Numbered from the stretch's first letter, positions 45,231-54,893 are shown. The stretch is 64,000 nt of DNA from CAVVUC01 sp963751395 (GCA_963751395.1 CAVVUC010000002.1:620001-684000); one strand, 5' to 3'. Translations and numbers: made by a program. Notes: generated by a model not told the origin, from the letters alone.

Positions 45231-45542
45231 ATGACCAACGGCCAACGCATTCGCATCCGACTCAAGGCATTCGATTTCCGAATGCTCGACGCTTCCTCGG
45301 CGGAAATCGTCGAGACGGCAAAGCGCACCGGCGCGAAGGTGGCCGGCCCGATTCCGCTTCCGACACGCATCGAGAAATTCACGGTGAACCGCTCGCCGCA
45401 CGTGGACAAGAAGTCGATGGATCAGTTTGAAATCCGCACCCATAAGCGCCTGCTCGACATCATCGAGCCGACCGCAAAGACCGTGGATGAGTTGAAGAAG
45501 CTGAACCTGCCCGCAGGCGTGGACATCACGATCAAGATTTAA
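45231..45542 (+). CDS. rpsJ: 30S ribosomal protein S10
   Basis: A 103-residue protein, also the NusE antitermination factor. RIRLKAFDFRMLDASSAEIV and PLPTRIEKFTVNRSPHVDKK are diagnostic. First gene of the S10 block; frame intact. Confidence 0.97.
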   Translation: MTNGQRIRIRLKAFDFRMLDASSAEIVETAKRTGAKVAGPIPLPTRIEKFTVNRSPHVDKKSMDQFEIRTHKRLLDIIEPTAKTVDELKKLNLPAGVDITIKI

Positions 45543-45557
45543 CGCTCGATTAACACA

Positions 45558-46270
45558 ATGAGAATCGGACTTTTAGGAAAAAAAATCGGCATGACGCGCG
45601 TTTATGACGCGAAGGGACGCGCCACGGCCGTCACTGTCATCGACGTCAGCGGCAACGCCAAGTTGCAGGTCAAGACCAAGGAAAGCGACGGATACAACGC
45701 TGTCCAGGTCGGCTATGACACGCAGAAAGAATCCCGCGTGAACAACGGCGAGTTGGGCGTCTTCAAGAAACACGAGTCCGAGCCGAAGAAGCTCGTGCGC
45801 GAATTTCGTCTCGAGGAGGATGCGGTGATCGCGGGCGATCTCAATTTGACTCCGAATCTCTTCCAGGCCGGCCAGCTCGTTGATGTCATCGGTCAGTCCA
45901 AGGGCAAGGGTTTTCAGGGCGTGCATGAAGAAGCACAACATGGGCGGCCAGCCTGCGTCCCACGGTTCGATGATGCATCGCCGGAACGGCGCCATCGGCA
46001 ACCGCTCGACACCGGGCCGCGTCTTCAAGAACATGGGGATGCCGGGTCATCATGGGAGACGAGCGCGTGACCGTGCAAAATCTACGCGTGCTTCAGGTTC
46101 GCGAAGCCGAGAGTGTTCTTCTCATCACCGGCGCTGTGCCCGGAGCGAATGGGAGTTATGTTGTCGTTCGTCCGGCGATCAAGCATCCGGTCGGCACCAT
46201 GGCGAAAGAAAAACTCGGAGTCGCCTCCCATGCAACCACGGGGGCAAAGACCGCTGTAAAGAAAAAATAA
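45558..46270 (+). CDS. rplC: 50S ribosomal protein L3, two one-base insertions
   Basis: The N-terminus MRIGLLGKKIGMTRVYDAKG is typical. An extra C at 45924 and another at 46051 shift the frame. Without them the sequence reads GKGFQGVMKKHNMGGQPASHG and GMPGHMGDERVTVQNL, the L3 core including the peptidyl-transferase loop. It ends GAKTAVKKK, one base before rplD. Confidence 0.93.
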
Positions 46271-46882
46271 ATGAGCGCGAAAGTTTTGACAGTTGAAGCA
46301 GCGAAAAATGCCAAACTCGAATTGATCGAGAACGGCAAAGGCACTCAGGCCGTCCATGACGTCGTCGTCGCACTGCGCGCCGCGCGTCGCAGCGGCACCG
46401 CAAGCGTGAAGACCAAGGCGACCGTGAACCTGAGCGGCAAGAAACCGTGGCGGCAGAAGGGCACCGGACGCGCGCGCGCCGGGTACGCGTCGTCGCCGGT
46501 CTGGGTCGGTGGCGGTGTCGTATTTGGTCCGCATCCCCGCGACTACTCGAAGAAAGTTCCGAAATCGGTGAAGCGCCTCGCACTGAAGAAAGCGCTCAGC
46601 GAACGCATCAAAGCCGGCGATGTCCTCGTGACCGACAGCTTTGCCGTGAGCGAACCGAAGACGAAGCAGTTCATCAAGCTCGTGAAAGACAGCACGCCCG
46701 AGGAAAAGGTGCTCATCGTTTCCAAGTCCTTCGACGAAACCACCTACAAAGCCGCCCGCAACGTGCAGCCGACCTTGCTGGTCACGGCCAGCGATGTGAA
46801 CACCGAGCAGTTGCTCGCGTTCAAGAAGATCATCGTGACGAACGAAGCGCTCTCGCAACTGGCGGAAAGGATTTCCAAGTAA
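46271..46882 (+). CDS. rplD: 50S ribosomal protein L4
   Basis: A 203-residue exit-tunnel protein. KKPWRQKGTGRARAGYASSP is the tunnel-loop signature and VFGPHPRDYSKKVPKSVKRL follows. Frame intact. The stop overlaps the rplW ATG. Confidence 0.96.
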   Translation: MSAKVLTVEAAKNAKLELIENGKGTQAVHDVVVALRAARRSGTASVKTKATVNLSGKKPWRQKGTGRARAGYASSPVWVGGGVVFGPHPRDYSKKVPKSVKRLALKKALSERIKAGDVLVTDSFAVSEPKTKQFIKLVKDSTPEEKVLIVSKSFDETTYKAARNVQPTLLVTASDVNTEQLLAFKKIIVTNEALSQLAERISK

Positions 46883-47163
46883 TGAACGACATTTTTGACA
46901 CGATCGAGACGGTCCGTTTGACGGAAAAAGGTTCGCTGCTCACCGAGAAGCACAACAAATACGTGTTCCGCGTGAACCCGCGCGCGAACAAGCTTCAGAT
47001 CAAGAACGCCGTCGAGAAATTGTTCGGCAAGAAGGTTCTCGATGTGAACACTTGCAACTACGCCGGCAAGGCGAAGCGGACGCGCGGCCCGCTGGGACGC
47101 ACGGCGCATTGGAAAAAAGCAATCGTGACGCTCAAGGAAGGCGACAAAATCGACCTCGCGTAA
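46882..47163 (+). CDS. rplW: 50S ribosomal protein L23
   Basis: A 93-residue protein at the tunnel exit that docks SRP and trigger factor. RLTEKGSLLTEKHNKYVFRV and the KRTRGPLGRTAHWKKAIVTL loop are diagnostic. Frame intact. Confidence 0.96.
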   Translation: MNDIFDTIETVRLTEKGSLLTEKHNKYVFRVNPRANKLQIKNAVEKLFGKKVLDVNTCNYAGKAKRTRGPLGRTAHWKKAIVTLKEGDKIDLA

Positions 47164-47166
47164 TTT

Positions 47167-48018
47167 ATGGCACTCAAATCATTCCGGCCTCTCACTCCGA
47201 CGCAGCGATTCAAGTCGCTCCCCGCGTTCGACGAGATCACAAAGTCGAAGCCCGAGAAATCGCTGGTTGAGACGAAGAAGCGAACCGGTGGACGCAACAA
47301 TCGCGGGCGGTTGACGATGCGGCACATTGGCGGCGGTCACAAACAGAAGTATCGCGTCGTGGACTTCAAGCGGAAGAAGCGCGACATCGCGGCGGAAGTG
47401 ATCGGCATCGAGTATGATCCGAACCGCTCGGCGCGCATCGCGCTGATCAAATACGCGGACGGCGAGAAGAGCTACATCCTTGCCCCGGTTGGACTCGCGG
47501 TCGGTTCGAAGGTTACCGCCGGAGAAAACGCGGAGCCGAAGCCCGGCAACGCGCTTCCTCTCAAGGCAATTCCTCTCGGCACGAGTATTCACAACGTCGA
47601 AATCACGCCGGGACGCGGCGGACAAATCGCACGGAGCGCCGGACAGCAGGTCATTTTGAACAACCGCGAGGGCGGCTACGCTCTGGTGAAAATGCCGTCG
47701 GGCGAGATGCGCAGGATCAAGGAAGACGCATACGCGACGATCGGCCAGGTCGGCAATGTCGATCACATGAACGTCTCAAGCGGCAAGGCGGGACGCAGTC
47801 GCTGGAAGGGTGTTCGTCCAACTGTGCGCGGCATGGTGATGAACCCGGTCGATCACCCGATGGGTGGCGGACAGGGCAAATCAAAGGGCGGCGGTGGACG
47901 GCATCATCCGATGAGTCCGTGGGGTCAGCTCTCGAAGGGATTCAAGACCCGCCAGAAACGCAAGGCGAGCGATGTATTCATTGTCGAGCGCCGCAAATCG
48001 AAAAAGAAAGTCAAGTAA
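47167..48018 (+). CDS. rplB: 50S ribosomal protein L2
   Basis: A 283-residue protein supporting subunit association and the peptidyl-transferase centre. GGRNNRGRLTMRHIGGGHKQ, VRGMVMNPVDHPMGGGQGKS and the basic tail are diagnostic. The conserved His in MNPVDHPMGGG is present. Frame intact. Confidence 0.97.
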   Translation: MALKSFRPLTPTQRFKSLPAFDEITKSKPEKSLVETKKRTGGRNNRGRLTMRHIGGGHKQKYRVVDFKRKKRDIAAEVIGIEYDPNRSARIALIKYADGEKSYILAPVGLAVGSKVTAGENAEPKPGNALPLKAIPLGTSIHNVEITPGRGGQIARSAGQQVILNNREGGYALVKMPSGEMRRIKEDAYATIGQVGNVDHMNVSSGKAGRSRWKGVRPTVRGMVMNPVDHPMGGGQGKSKGGGGRHHPMSPWGQLSKGFKTRQKRKASDVFIVERRKSKKKVK

Positions 48019-48021
48019 CGT

Positions 48022-48300
48022 ATGGGCAGATCGCTAAAAAAAGGACCCTTTATCGAGCAGCATCTTCTCGAGAAGATCGACAAAATGGACGCTGCCGGAG
48101 TGAAGAAGCCGATCAAGACATGGTCGCGCCGCAGCACGATCTCGCCGGATTTCGTTGGCCACACGTTTCTGGTTCACAACGGGAAAATTTTTAACTCCGT
48201 CTTCGTGACGGAAAACATGGTCGGACACAAGCTGGGCGAGTTTTCGCCGACGCGCGTGTTCAAGAAACACGGTTCGCATACCGCGAAAGTAACGAAGTAG
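48022..48300 (+). CDS. rpsS: 30S ribosomal protein S19
   Basis: A 92-residue head protein. MGRSLKKGPFIEQHLLEKI, IKTWSRRSTISPDFVGHTF and VGHKLGEFSPTRVFKKHGSH are diagnostic. Frame intact. An unusual gene separates it from rplV. Confidence 0.97.
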   Translation: MGRSLKKGPFIEQHLLEKIDKMDAAGVKKPIKTWSRRSTISPDFVGHTFLVHNGKIFNSVFVTENMVGHKLGEFSPTRVFKKHGSHTAKVTK

Positions 48301-48303
48301 TTT

Positions 48304-49087
48304 ATGCGATTTCCCGCGATAGCGGGGTGGTTGTGCGCAACGCTGGCGTTAACGTTCGGCGGCACGTGGGGAAGACAGTTCTTTGCCAGATTTGGATATT
48401 GAATTTACCGAAGCGAAGGTAACGCTGCAGGCGGTCAGTGACGAAAACGAGTCGCTCCGCAAGCAGGTCAGCATCGCAAGGGAACAGGTGAGATCGGTGA
48501 CCGAAAGTCTCGCGATCGCCAACAGTGAAGCAGAAGTGTTCAAACGTGAAGCGGGAGAACTCAAGCTTCGCATGGAGGCGCTCGGGATCGACGCCGCCGC
48601 CTCGAACAAGAGCAAGGTCGAGCAGCGTTTGCTGAAGGCAGTGAGCGATTTGAAACTGCTGCAGGACGAGCGGGACAAACTCGCCGACCAGCTTGTGCGC
48701 CTGTCGGAAGCCGTCGTGAGATTTGTGAAAACCGCAGTGAGCACCGACGGCGACGCGCGAATGGCGCTGGAAACCGAGATGCGCGGCATGAGCGAAGCCC
48801 TCGGGATTCCTTCGTCGCGAGCCGTGGAAGCCACGGCGATACCGGCGACATTGACCGATGGGATGGTGATCAGCGTGAAGGAGGAATACGCGCTGGTGAT
48901 CGCGAACCTCGGCAGCAGGCATGGCGTGAAGATTGGGATGCCGTTCCAGGTGTGGCGGGGCGAAGACCTGATCGGGGAAGTGCGAGTGGTGGACGTCCGG
49001 GAAAAAATCTCGGGCGCGGTAATTCAAGATTTGAGTCCGAAACAGAAAGTAAAAGTGGGTGACCGCCTCCGGGTGGACGCCCGATAG
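48304..49087 (+). CDS. Secreted coiled-coil protein inside the S10 operon (one-base insertion)
   Basis: ATG 48304 gives a signal peptide (MRFPAIAGWLCATLALTFGG). An extra G in the run 48368-48371 breaks the frame; without it the protein continues as TWEDSSLPDLDIEFTEAKV. Then follows a long coiled coil (about residues 35-155, many Glu/Lys/Leu heptads). A compact C-terminal beta domain comes last (LVIANLGSRHGVKIGMPFQV, GEVRVVDVREKISGAVIQDL). It has no ribosomal-protein similarity yet lies 3 bases after rpsS and 11 before rplV. Export from a ribosomal operon is odd; the function is unknown. Confidence 0.7.
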
Positions 49088-49098
49088 AATTTAAGAAA

Positions 49099-49587
49099 AT
49101 GGAAGTGACATCGACATACAAATACGCGCGCATCTCGGCCTTCAAGGCCCGGGAAGTGACGCGGGAAATTCAGGGGCTGCCGGTCTCGGCTGCGCTGGAC
49201 ATCGTTGCGTTCAGCCCGAAGAAGATCGCCGCCCTGATTCAGAAAACTTTGAAGAGTGCGATCGCCAACGCTGAGAACAACAACGATCTGCGCGTGGACA
49301 AACTTGTCGTGAAAGAAGCGGTGATCGGTGAAGGCCCGACCTTCAAGCGGTTCCAGCCGAAAGCCCGCGGCAGCGCCGGCCCGATCCGGAAACGGACAAG
49401 TCACATTCGCATCGTCCTGACCGACGAAATCGAAATCAAAACCCGCGCGCCGAAGAAGAGTGCCGCAGGCGGAAAGCAAACGAAGAAACCGGCGGCGAAG
49501 AAACCAGCGCCGAAAAACGAAGCAGCGGCAGAAACCGCCCAGGTTGAAGCCCCAGCACCCGCAGCTGAAACGAAAGCGGGAGAATAA
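49099..49587 (+). CDS. rplV: 50S ribosomal protein L22 with C-terminal extension
   Basis: A 162-residue protein; bacterial L22 is usually about 110. The core has RISAFKAREVTREIQGLPVS and FQPKARGSAGPIRKRTSHIR, the tunnel hairpin. From about residue 118 comes a Lys/Ala/Pro-rich tail (KKPAAKKPAPKNEAAAETAQ). Frame intact. Confidence 0.95.
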   Translation: MEVTSTYKYARISAFKAREVTREIQGLPVSAALDIVAFSPKKIAALIQKTLKSAIANAENNNDLRVDKLVVKEAVIGEGPTFKRFQPKARGSAGPIRKRTSHIRIVLTDEIEIKTRAPKKSAAGGKQTKKPAAKKPAPKNEAAAETAQVEAPAPAAETKAGE

Positions 49588-49590
49588 CGT

Positions 49591-50346
49591 ATGGGTCAAA
49601 AAGTAAATCCAATTGGTTACAGGCTCGCGGTCAATCGCGATTGGCGTTCACGCTGGTTCGCCTCGAAAAAAGAGATGCCGGAATTTCTGCACTCGGATCT
49701 CAAGATTCGCCAATACGTGAAGAAGAAGCTCCAGCTCGCGGCCGTCTCGAAGATCGTGATCGAACGCGCCTGGAACAGCATCCGCGTGACGATTCACACC
49801 GCGCGGCCGGGCATCGTGATCGGGCGCAAAGGCGCGGAGATCGAGAAGATGACCGATGACATTTCCAAGATGGCCGGCAACAAGTCGGTGAAGATCGACA
49901 TCGTCGAAATCAAGACGCCGGAACTCGATGCGCAGCTTGTCGCGGAGAACGTCGCGCTCCAGATCGAGCGCCGCATTTCATTCCGCCGCGCCATGAAGAA
50001 AGCCGTGCAGACGACGATGGATTTCGGAGCGCAGGGCATCAAGATCCGCTGCTCGGGGCGCCTTGGCGGCGCGGAAATTTCCCGCGCGGAATGGTATCGC
50101 GAGGGCAAGATTCCACTTCACACACTGCGCCAGGCGATCGACTACGGCTTCACCGAAGCGAAGACCGTTTACGGGAAAATCGGCGTGAAGTGCTGGGTCT
50201 GCAAACCCGAGGAGGGCACCGTGATTCCAGAGCGTCCCGAACGCGAACATCGCGAGCGCCGTCCACGCGCCGAGCGTCCGGAGAGTCCCGCCCCTGCGGC
50301 AGCACCTGCCGAGACGGCACCCCAAACAGCCCCCGCGGCAGTTTAA
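49591..50346 (+). CDS. rpsC: 30S ribosomal protein S3 with C-terminal extension
   Basis: A 251-residue protein. MGQKVNPIGYRLAVNRDWRS, the KH motif TARPGIVIGRKGAEIEKM and FGAQGIKIRCSGRLGGAEIS are diagnostic; the mRNA-entry Arg/Lys residues are present. The last 40 residues are Pro/Glu/Ala-rich. Frame intact. Confidence 0.96.
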   Translation: MGQKVNPIGYRLAVNRDWRSRWFASKKEMPEFLHSDLKIRQYVKKKLQLAAVSKIVIERAWNSIRVTIHTARPGIVIGRKGAEIEKMTDDISKMAGNKSVKIDIVEIKTPELDAQLVAENVALQIERRISFRRAMKKAVQTTMDFGAQGIKIRCSGRLGGAEISRAEWYREGKIPLHTLRQAIDYGFTEAKTVYGKIGVKCWVCKPEEGTVIPERPEREHRERRPRAERPESPAPAAAPAETAPQTAPAAV

Positions 50347-50369
50347 GAAACCTTTAGGAGAAACCGACC

Positions 50370-50792
50370 ATGCCATTGATGCCCAAACGAGTGAAGTATC
50401 GCAAGACCCAGCGGGGCAGCCGCAAGGGGAGCGCTTCACGCAACATTCATATCGACTTCGGCGAATACGGCCTGCAAACGCTGGAACGCGCCTGGATCAC
50501 GAACACCCAGATCGAGGCCGCCCGCGTTGCGCTGACCCGCAACATGAAACGCAAAGGCAAGCTTTGGATCCGCATTTTCCCCGACAAATCCGTGACTGCC
50601 CGTCCGCCGGAAACCCGGATGGGCAAAGGCAAGGGCCAGCCGGAGCATTGGGTCGCGACCGTGCGCCCCGGAAACATCTTGTTTGAACTCGACGGCGTGT
50701 CGGAGTCTGTCGCGCGCGAATCCCTGCGACTCGCGGCCACCAAGCTGCCGATCCGCACCAAGTTCATCACGCGCCACCACGCAGTTGCCTAA
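50370..50792 (+). CDS. rplP: 50S ribosomal protein L16
   Basis: A 140-residue protein by the A-site tRNA. MPLMPKRVKYRKTQRGSRKG, RIFPDKSVTARPPETRMGKG and the Gly-rich loop are diagnostic. A clear AGGAG precedes the ATG. Frame intact. Confidence 0.96.
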   Translation: MPLMPKRVKYRKTQRGSRKGSASRNIHIDFGEYGLQTLERAWITNTQIEAARVALTRNMKRKGKLWIRIFPDKSVTARPPETRMGKGKGQPEHWVATVRPGNILFELDGVSESVARESLRLAATKLPIRTKFITRHHAVA

Positions 50793-50798
50793 TCGCGT

Positions 50799-51006
50799 AT
50801 GAAGACCAAAGAAATCCGAGAATTGAGCATCCAGGAGTTGCACACACGCAAGCGCGAGTTGCGGCAGGAGGCATTTCACCTCCGCCTTCAGCAGCAGGCG
50901 GACAGCTCGAGAAACCGAGCCAGATTCGTTCGATCCGTCGCGAAGTGGCCCGCGTCGAAACCGTCATCACCGGAAGACAGTCCGCGCCAAGAAAGATTCA
51001 CAATGA
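50799..51006 (+). CDS. rpmC: 50S ribosomal protein L29, two one-base deletions
   Basis: MKTKEIRELSIQELHTRKRE is diagnostic. One G is missing near 50900 and one near 50980. With them the protein reads LQQQAGQLEKPSQIRSIRRE, then VARVETVITGRQVRAKKDSQ, ending at TGA 51004-51006. That stop overlaps the rpsQ ATG, as expected. Both deletions are in short G runs. Confidence 0.88.
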
Positions 51007-51292
51007 GCGAAACAGCAACCACCCAGCAAGCCGCGGAAATCTCCGCGCGCGAATCTGCGCAAGACGCGCGTCGGCGAAGTCGTCTCCACCAGGATGAACA
51101 AGACCGCCGTCGTCGAAAACCGTGACGCGCGTGCCGCACGCGAAATTCGGCAAGATCGTCAAGCAGGTGAAGAAATTCTACGTGCATGACGAGGAAAACA
51201 AGGCGCAGATCGGCGACACGGTCCGTATCGCGGAAACCCGCCCGCTCAGCAAACTGAAGCGCTGGCGGCTGGTTGAAATCGTCAAGCACTAG
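51003..51292 (+). CDS. rpsQ: 30S ribosomal protein S17, two one-base insertions
   Basis: An N-terminal Thr/Ala/Glu-rich extension leads into the S17 core. An extra G near 51051 and an extra A in 51116-51119 shift the frame. Without them: ISARNLRKTRVGEVVSTRMN, KTAVVETVTRVPHAKFGKIV and VKKFYVHDEENKAQIGDTVRI, typical S17. Ends RLVEIVKH. Confidence 0.9.
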
Positions 51293-51316
51293 TGTAAGCT
51301 CCCGACCCTTTTTCTT

Positions 51317-51683
51317 ATGTTACAAATTCGATCCAGAATAGACGTCGCCGACAACACCGGCGCCCGCATGGCCAAGATGATCGGCGTCATCGGCAAGGCC
51401 ACGAGCAGCGCCGGCGTGGGCGATGTTATCACCGCGCACGTCCGCGAGGCTTCGGCCAGCGGCACGGTGAAAAAGGGCGAGGTGGTGCGAGCGGTTGTCG
51501 TTCGCACAAAGCAACCGATCAAGCGCGAGGACGGCTCGCTATCTGCGTTTCGACAACAACGCGATCGTGATCATCGACAAGGATCGCAATCCGCGTGGCA
51601 CCCGTATCTTCGGGCCGGTTGCGCGCGAACTTCGCGAGAAGAACTTCATGAAAATCGTCTCGCTTGCTCCGGAGGTGCTCTGA
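51317..51683 (+). CDS. rplN: 50S ribosomal protein L14, one-base insertion
   Basis: MLQIRSRIDVADNTGARMAK is diagnostic. An extra C at 51539 breaks the frame after KREDGS; removal gives REDGSYLRFDNNAIVIIDKD and GTRIFGPVARELREKNFMKI, the rest of L14. The stop overlaps the rplX ATG. Confidence 0.93.
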
Positions 51684-51965
51684 TGAAACGACCAAATTTC
51701 CACGTCAAGAAGGGCGACAACGTCGAGGTCATCTCGGGCAACATCAAAGGCGCCGAGCGGAAAGGTTCTGCAGGTGCTGCCGGCGAAGCAGCAGGTGTTG
51801 ATCGAAGGTGTCCGCATGATCAAGAAGCACGAGCGCAAGTCGCAGGACAACCCGCAGGGACGTATCGCCGAGCGCGAAGGGCCGATTCATATTTCCAACG
51901 TCAAGTTGATCGAGGCGACCGAGAAGAAGACGAAGGCTGCAAAGCCGAAGAAGAAAGCAGCGTAA
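51683..51965 (+). CDS. rplX: 50S ribosomal protein L24, one-base insertion
   Basis: MKRPNFHVKKGDNVEVISGN is the L24 KOW start. An extra C at 51758 breaks the frame; without it the sequence reads IKGAEGKVLQVLPAKQQVLI and KHERKSQDNPQGRIAEREGP. A Lys/Ala tail ends it. A strong GGAGGTG precedes the start. Confidence 0.92.
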
Positions 51966-51977
51966 CTTTAGAAGAAA

Positions 51978-52550
51978 ATGGCAGTAGAACTTTACAAGGA
52001 ATACAAGGAGCGCGTCATTCCCGCGCTCAAGGAAAAGCACGGCTACAAGAACGTGCATCAGGTTCCGCACGTTCAGAAGGTCGTCGTGAATTGCTGCGTC
52101 GCCTCCCAGCAGGATGTGAAGCAGGCTCTGGAAGACGCGAAGCAGGAACTCGCAATGATCACCGGCCAGAAGCCGGCGGAGACCCGCTCGAAGAAGAGCA
52201 TCGCGAACTTCAAGCTCCGCAAAGACCAGCCGATCGGCGCGAAGGTCACCTTGCGCGGTGCGCAGATGTATGAGTTCCTTGAACGCCTCATCAAAGCCGG
52301 CCTCCCGCGCATCCGCGACTTCCGCGGCGTCTCGCCCCGCGCCTTCGACGGCAACGGCAATTACACGCTCGGCGTTTCCGACCAGTCCATCTTCCCGGAG
52401 GTCGAGCTCGATAAAATCAAACGCAACATTGGTTTCGATGTCACGATCTGCACCAGCGCCACAACCAATGAGGAAGCAAAGTCGCTCCTCACCGAACTCG
52501 GCATGCCTTTCTCGGACAAGGCAAAGAAACCCGCCGCGAAAGCAGCCTAA
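51978..52550 (+). CDS. rplE: 50S ribosomal protein L5
   Basis: A 190-residue 5S rRNA-binding protein. RVIPALKEKHGYKNVHQVPH, GQKPAETRSKKSIANFKLRK and FRGVSPRAFDGNGNYTLGV are diagnostic. A short Lys/Ala tail is added. Frame intact. rpsN, which usually follows, is absent. Confidence 0.96.
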   Translation: MAVELYKEYKERVIPALKEKHGYKNVHQVPHVQKVVVNCCVASQQDVKQALEDAKQELAMITGQKPAETRSKKSIANFKLRKDQPIGAKVTLRGAQMYEFLERLIKAGLPRIRDFRGVSPRAFDGNGNYTLGVSDQSIFPEVELDKIKRNIGFDVTICTSATTNEEAKSLLTELGMPFSDKAKKPAAKAA

Positions 52551-52556
52551 TTCACC

Positions 52557-52955
52557 ATGAGCACCGTTACCGATCCCATCGCCGACTTTCTTACGCGCCT
52601 GCGCAACGCGAACAGCGCGCTCAAGCAGGAGATTGTCATGCCTTACTCGAAGATCAAAGCCGAGATCGCACGCATCCTGAAACAGGAGGGCTACATCACC
52701 AATTTTGAAATTGAGACGACCGGCAAATTCCCGCAGATCAAGATCGTTTCGAAGCTTGTGAACCGCAGTTCGGCAATCACCGGGCTGAAGCGTGTCAGCA
52801 GGCCGGGCCTTCGCCGTTACGTCGGTGCCACGGAAGTGCCCCGGGTGCTTGGCGGAATGGGTGTGGCCATCCTGTCCACCCCGCAGGGCATCATCACCGG
52901 TCGCGAAGCGAAAAAACAAAACGTCGGTGGCGAACTGCTCGCCTACGTCTGGTAA
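52557..52955 (+). CDS. rpsH: 30S ribosomal protein S8
   Basis: A 132-residue protein. MSTVTDPIADFLTRLRNANS, KRVSRPGLRRYVGATEVPRV and GMGVAILSTPQGIITGREAK are diagnostic; S8 often autoregulates this operon. Frame intact. Confidence 0.97.
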   Translation: MSTVTDPIADFLTRLRNANSALKQEIVMPYSKIKAEIARILKQEGYITNFEIETTGKFPQIKIVSKLVNRSSAITGLKRVSRPGLRRYVGATEVPRVLGGMGVAILSTPQGIITGREAKKQNVGGELLAYVW

Positions 52956-52970
52956 AACGGAGAACGAACA

Positions 52971-53511
52971 ATGTCACGAATCGGAAAAAAACTCATTGAG
53001 CTGCCTGAAAAGGTGAAGCTGAACATCTCCGGCGACGGGCAGGTGAACGTCGAGGGGCCAAAGGGCAAACTCGCATGGACTTTGCCGAAGCAAATCAAAG
53101 CGCGCCTCGAAGGAAACAAGCTCACCGTTGAGCGGACCGGCGAAGCGCGTCAGGTCCGTGCGTTGCATGGTTTGTCGCGCGCGTTGATTGCGAACATGGT
53201 GACCGGCGTCTCGACCGGTTTCGTAAAGGACCTTGAAATCCAGGGCGTTGGTTTCAAAGCCGCCGTCCAGGGCAAGGTTCTGAACCTGAGCCTCGGTTTT
53301 TCGCATCCCATTTTGTTCCAGATTCCGGACGGACTGAAAATCACCGTCACGGACAACACCAAGATCAAGATCGAAGGCATCGACAGACAAGTTGTCGGCC
53401 AGGCCGCCGCGGACATCCGCGTCGTATTACCCGCCGGAGCCTTACAAAGGCAAAGGTGTCCGTTACGCAGGCGAACAAATCCTCCGCAAGGAAGGCAAAA
53501 CCGTCCAATAA
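52971..53511 (+). CDS. rplF: 50S ribosomal protein L6, one-base insertion
   Basis: MSRIGKKLIELPEKVKLNIS is diagnostic. An extra C in 53430-53432 shifts the frame near the C-terminus. Without it: IRVVLPPEPYKGKGVRYAGE and QILRKEGKTVQ, ending at TAA 53509-53511, three bases before rplR. Confidence 0.93.
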
Positions 53512-53514
53512 CTT

Positions 53515-53874
53515 ATGGCTACACAAAGCAACGCACCCAGATTCGCCATCAGCGCTTGCGCAAGCGCGTGGAAGGCACGCCCGAACGTCCGCGACTGGCG
53601 GTTCATTTTTCCGGCAAGAACATTTACGCGCAGGTCATCGACGACACGGTGGGCAGGACCATCGTCTCGGCGACCACGACCGAGAAGGAATTCAAGGCAT
53701 CGAAAACCACCCGCGCCAACAAGGAAACTGCCGGGAAGGTCGGCAAGCTTGTTGCCGAGAGCGAGCAAGGGCAAAAACATCGCGAAAGTCGTCTTCGATC
53801 GGGGCGGCTTTTCGTATCACGGCAAAGTTAAAGCCCTGGCCGATGCCGCACGCGAAGGCGGACTGGAGTTTTAA
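53515..53874 (+). CDS. rplR: 50S ribosomal protein L18, two frame changes
   Basis: ATG 53515 begins MAT and then must change frame near 53521 (two extra or one missing base) to read KQRTQIRHQRLRKRVEGTPE and RPRLAVHFSGKNIYAQVIDD. A second change, an extra A at 53760, restores KLVAEASKGKNIAKVVFDRG and YHGKVKALADAAREGGLEF. This is the 5S rRNA-binding L18. Confidence 0.9.
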   Translation: MATQSNAPRFAISACASAWKARPNVRDWRFIFPARTFTRRSSTTRWAGPSSRRPRPRRNSRHRKPPAPTRKLPGRSASLLPRASKGKNIAKVVFDRGGFSYHGKVKALADAAREGGLEF

Positions 53875-53879
53875 TACTA

Positions 53880-54452
53880 TGGCAGAACCACAGACAGCAA
53901 CAGCAACCGCGGACGCAGAGATTCGCGAAGAAACGAACAGCAGCAAGCGGATAAATCCGGCCTGACTGAAAAGGTCGTATTCATCAACCGCTGCGCGAAA
54001 GTCGTGAAAGGCGGACGTCGGTTCAGCTTCAGCGCGCTCATCGTCGCCGGTGATCGTGCCGGGAAAGTCGGCTGCGGTTTCGGCAAGGCAAACGAAGTTT
54101 CCGAAGCGATTCGCAAAGCTTCCGACGCGGCGAAGAAGTCGCTGATCAACGGTGGCGGTTCGAGATAACACCATTCCGCACGAAGTGATCGGCGAGTTTG
54201 GCGGTGGTCGCGTGTTGCTCAAGCCGGCGTCACCCGGAACCGGCGTCATCGCCGGTGGCGGTGTCCGTGCCGTTGTCGAAGCGGCGGGGATCAGAGACGT
54301 GCTCGCGAAGTCCCTCGGATCGAGCAATCACGCCAACGTCGTGAAGGCGACCCTCGAAGCGCTGCAGCCAGTTGCGCCTGCGCGAAGAAATTTTGAAAAC
54401 CCGCGGCAAGGACGATTCGCGCTGCGGAAGCTCAGCAAGGAATAGTCCATGA
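53880..54452 (+). CDS. rpsE: 30S ribosomal protein S5, three frame changes
   Basis: A Thr/Ala/Glu-rich N-terminus precedes LTEKVVFINRCAKVVKGGRR, the S5 start. Changes: one G missing near 53935, one extra G at 54151-54152, one extra C at 54368-54369. Corrected, it reads KKSLINVAVRDNTIPHEVIG and EALQQLRLREEILKTRGKD. The stop (54450-54452) overlaps the rplO ATG. rpmD (L30), often found here, is absent. Confidence 0.9.
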
Positions 54453-54893
54453 ACTTACACACACTCAAACCACGTCCCGGCTCCAAGCATCGCGTGAAGC
54501 GCCTTGGTCAGGGCGAGAGCAGCGGCAAAGGCAAGACGTAGCGGCAAGGGCCACAAAGGCCAGAAAGCCCGCTCCGGCGGCAGCATTCGTCTCGGTTTTG
54601 AAGGCGGCCAGATGCCGCTCATCCGTCGTCTGCCCAAGCGCGGATTCAACAACGCGGCGTTCAAGACCAAATATGCCGTGGTGAATCTCAGCGATCTGAA
54701 CAGCTTTGAAGACGGCGCGACCGTTGACGAAAAGGCGCTGCTCGGCGCGAAATTGATTCGCGGCAATTACGATGGCGTCAAGATCCTCGGCACCGGCGAA
54801 CTGACAAAGAAGCTGTCGATCGCTGCGGACAAAGTGAGTGCCTCTGCGCGCGAGAAAATCGAAAAGGCGGGAGGAAGCATTACAACTAAATGA
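54449..54893 (+). CDS. rplO: 50S ribosomal protein L15, one-base insertion
   Basis: MNLHTLKPRPGSKHRVKRLG is the L15 start. An extra T at 54539 creates a stop after GKGKT. Without it: GKTSGKGHKGQKARSGGSIR and GFEGGQMPLIRRLPKRGFNN, typical L15. Ends AGGSITTK. Confidence 0.93.
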
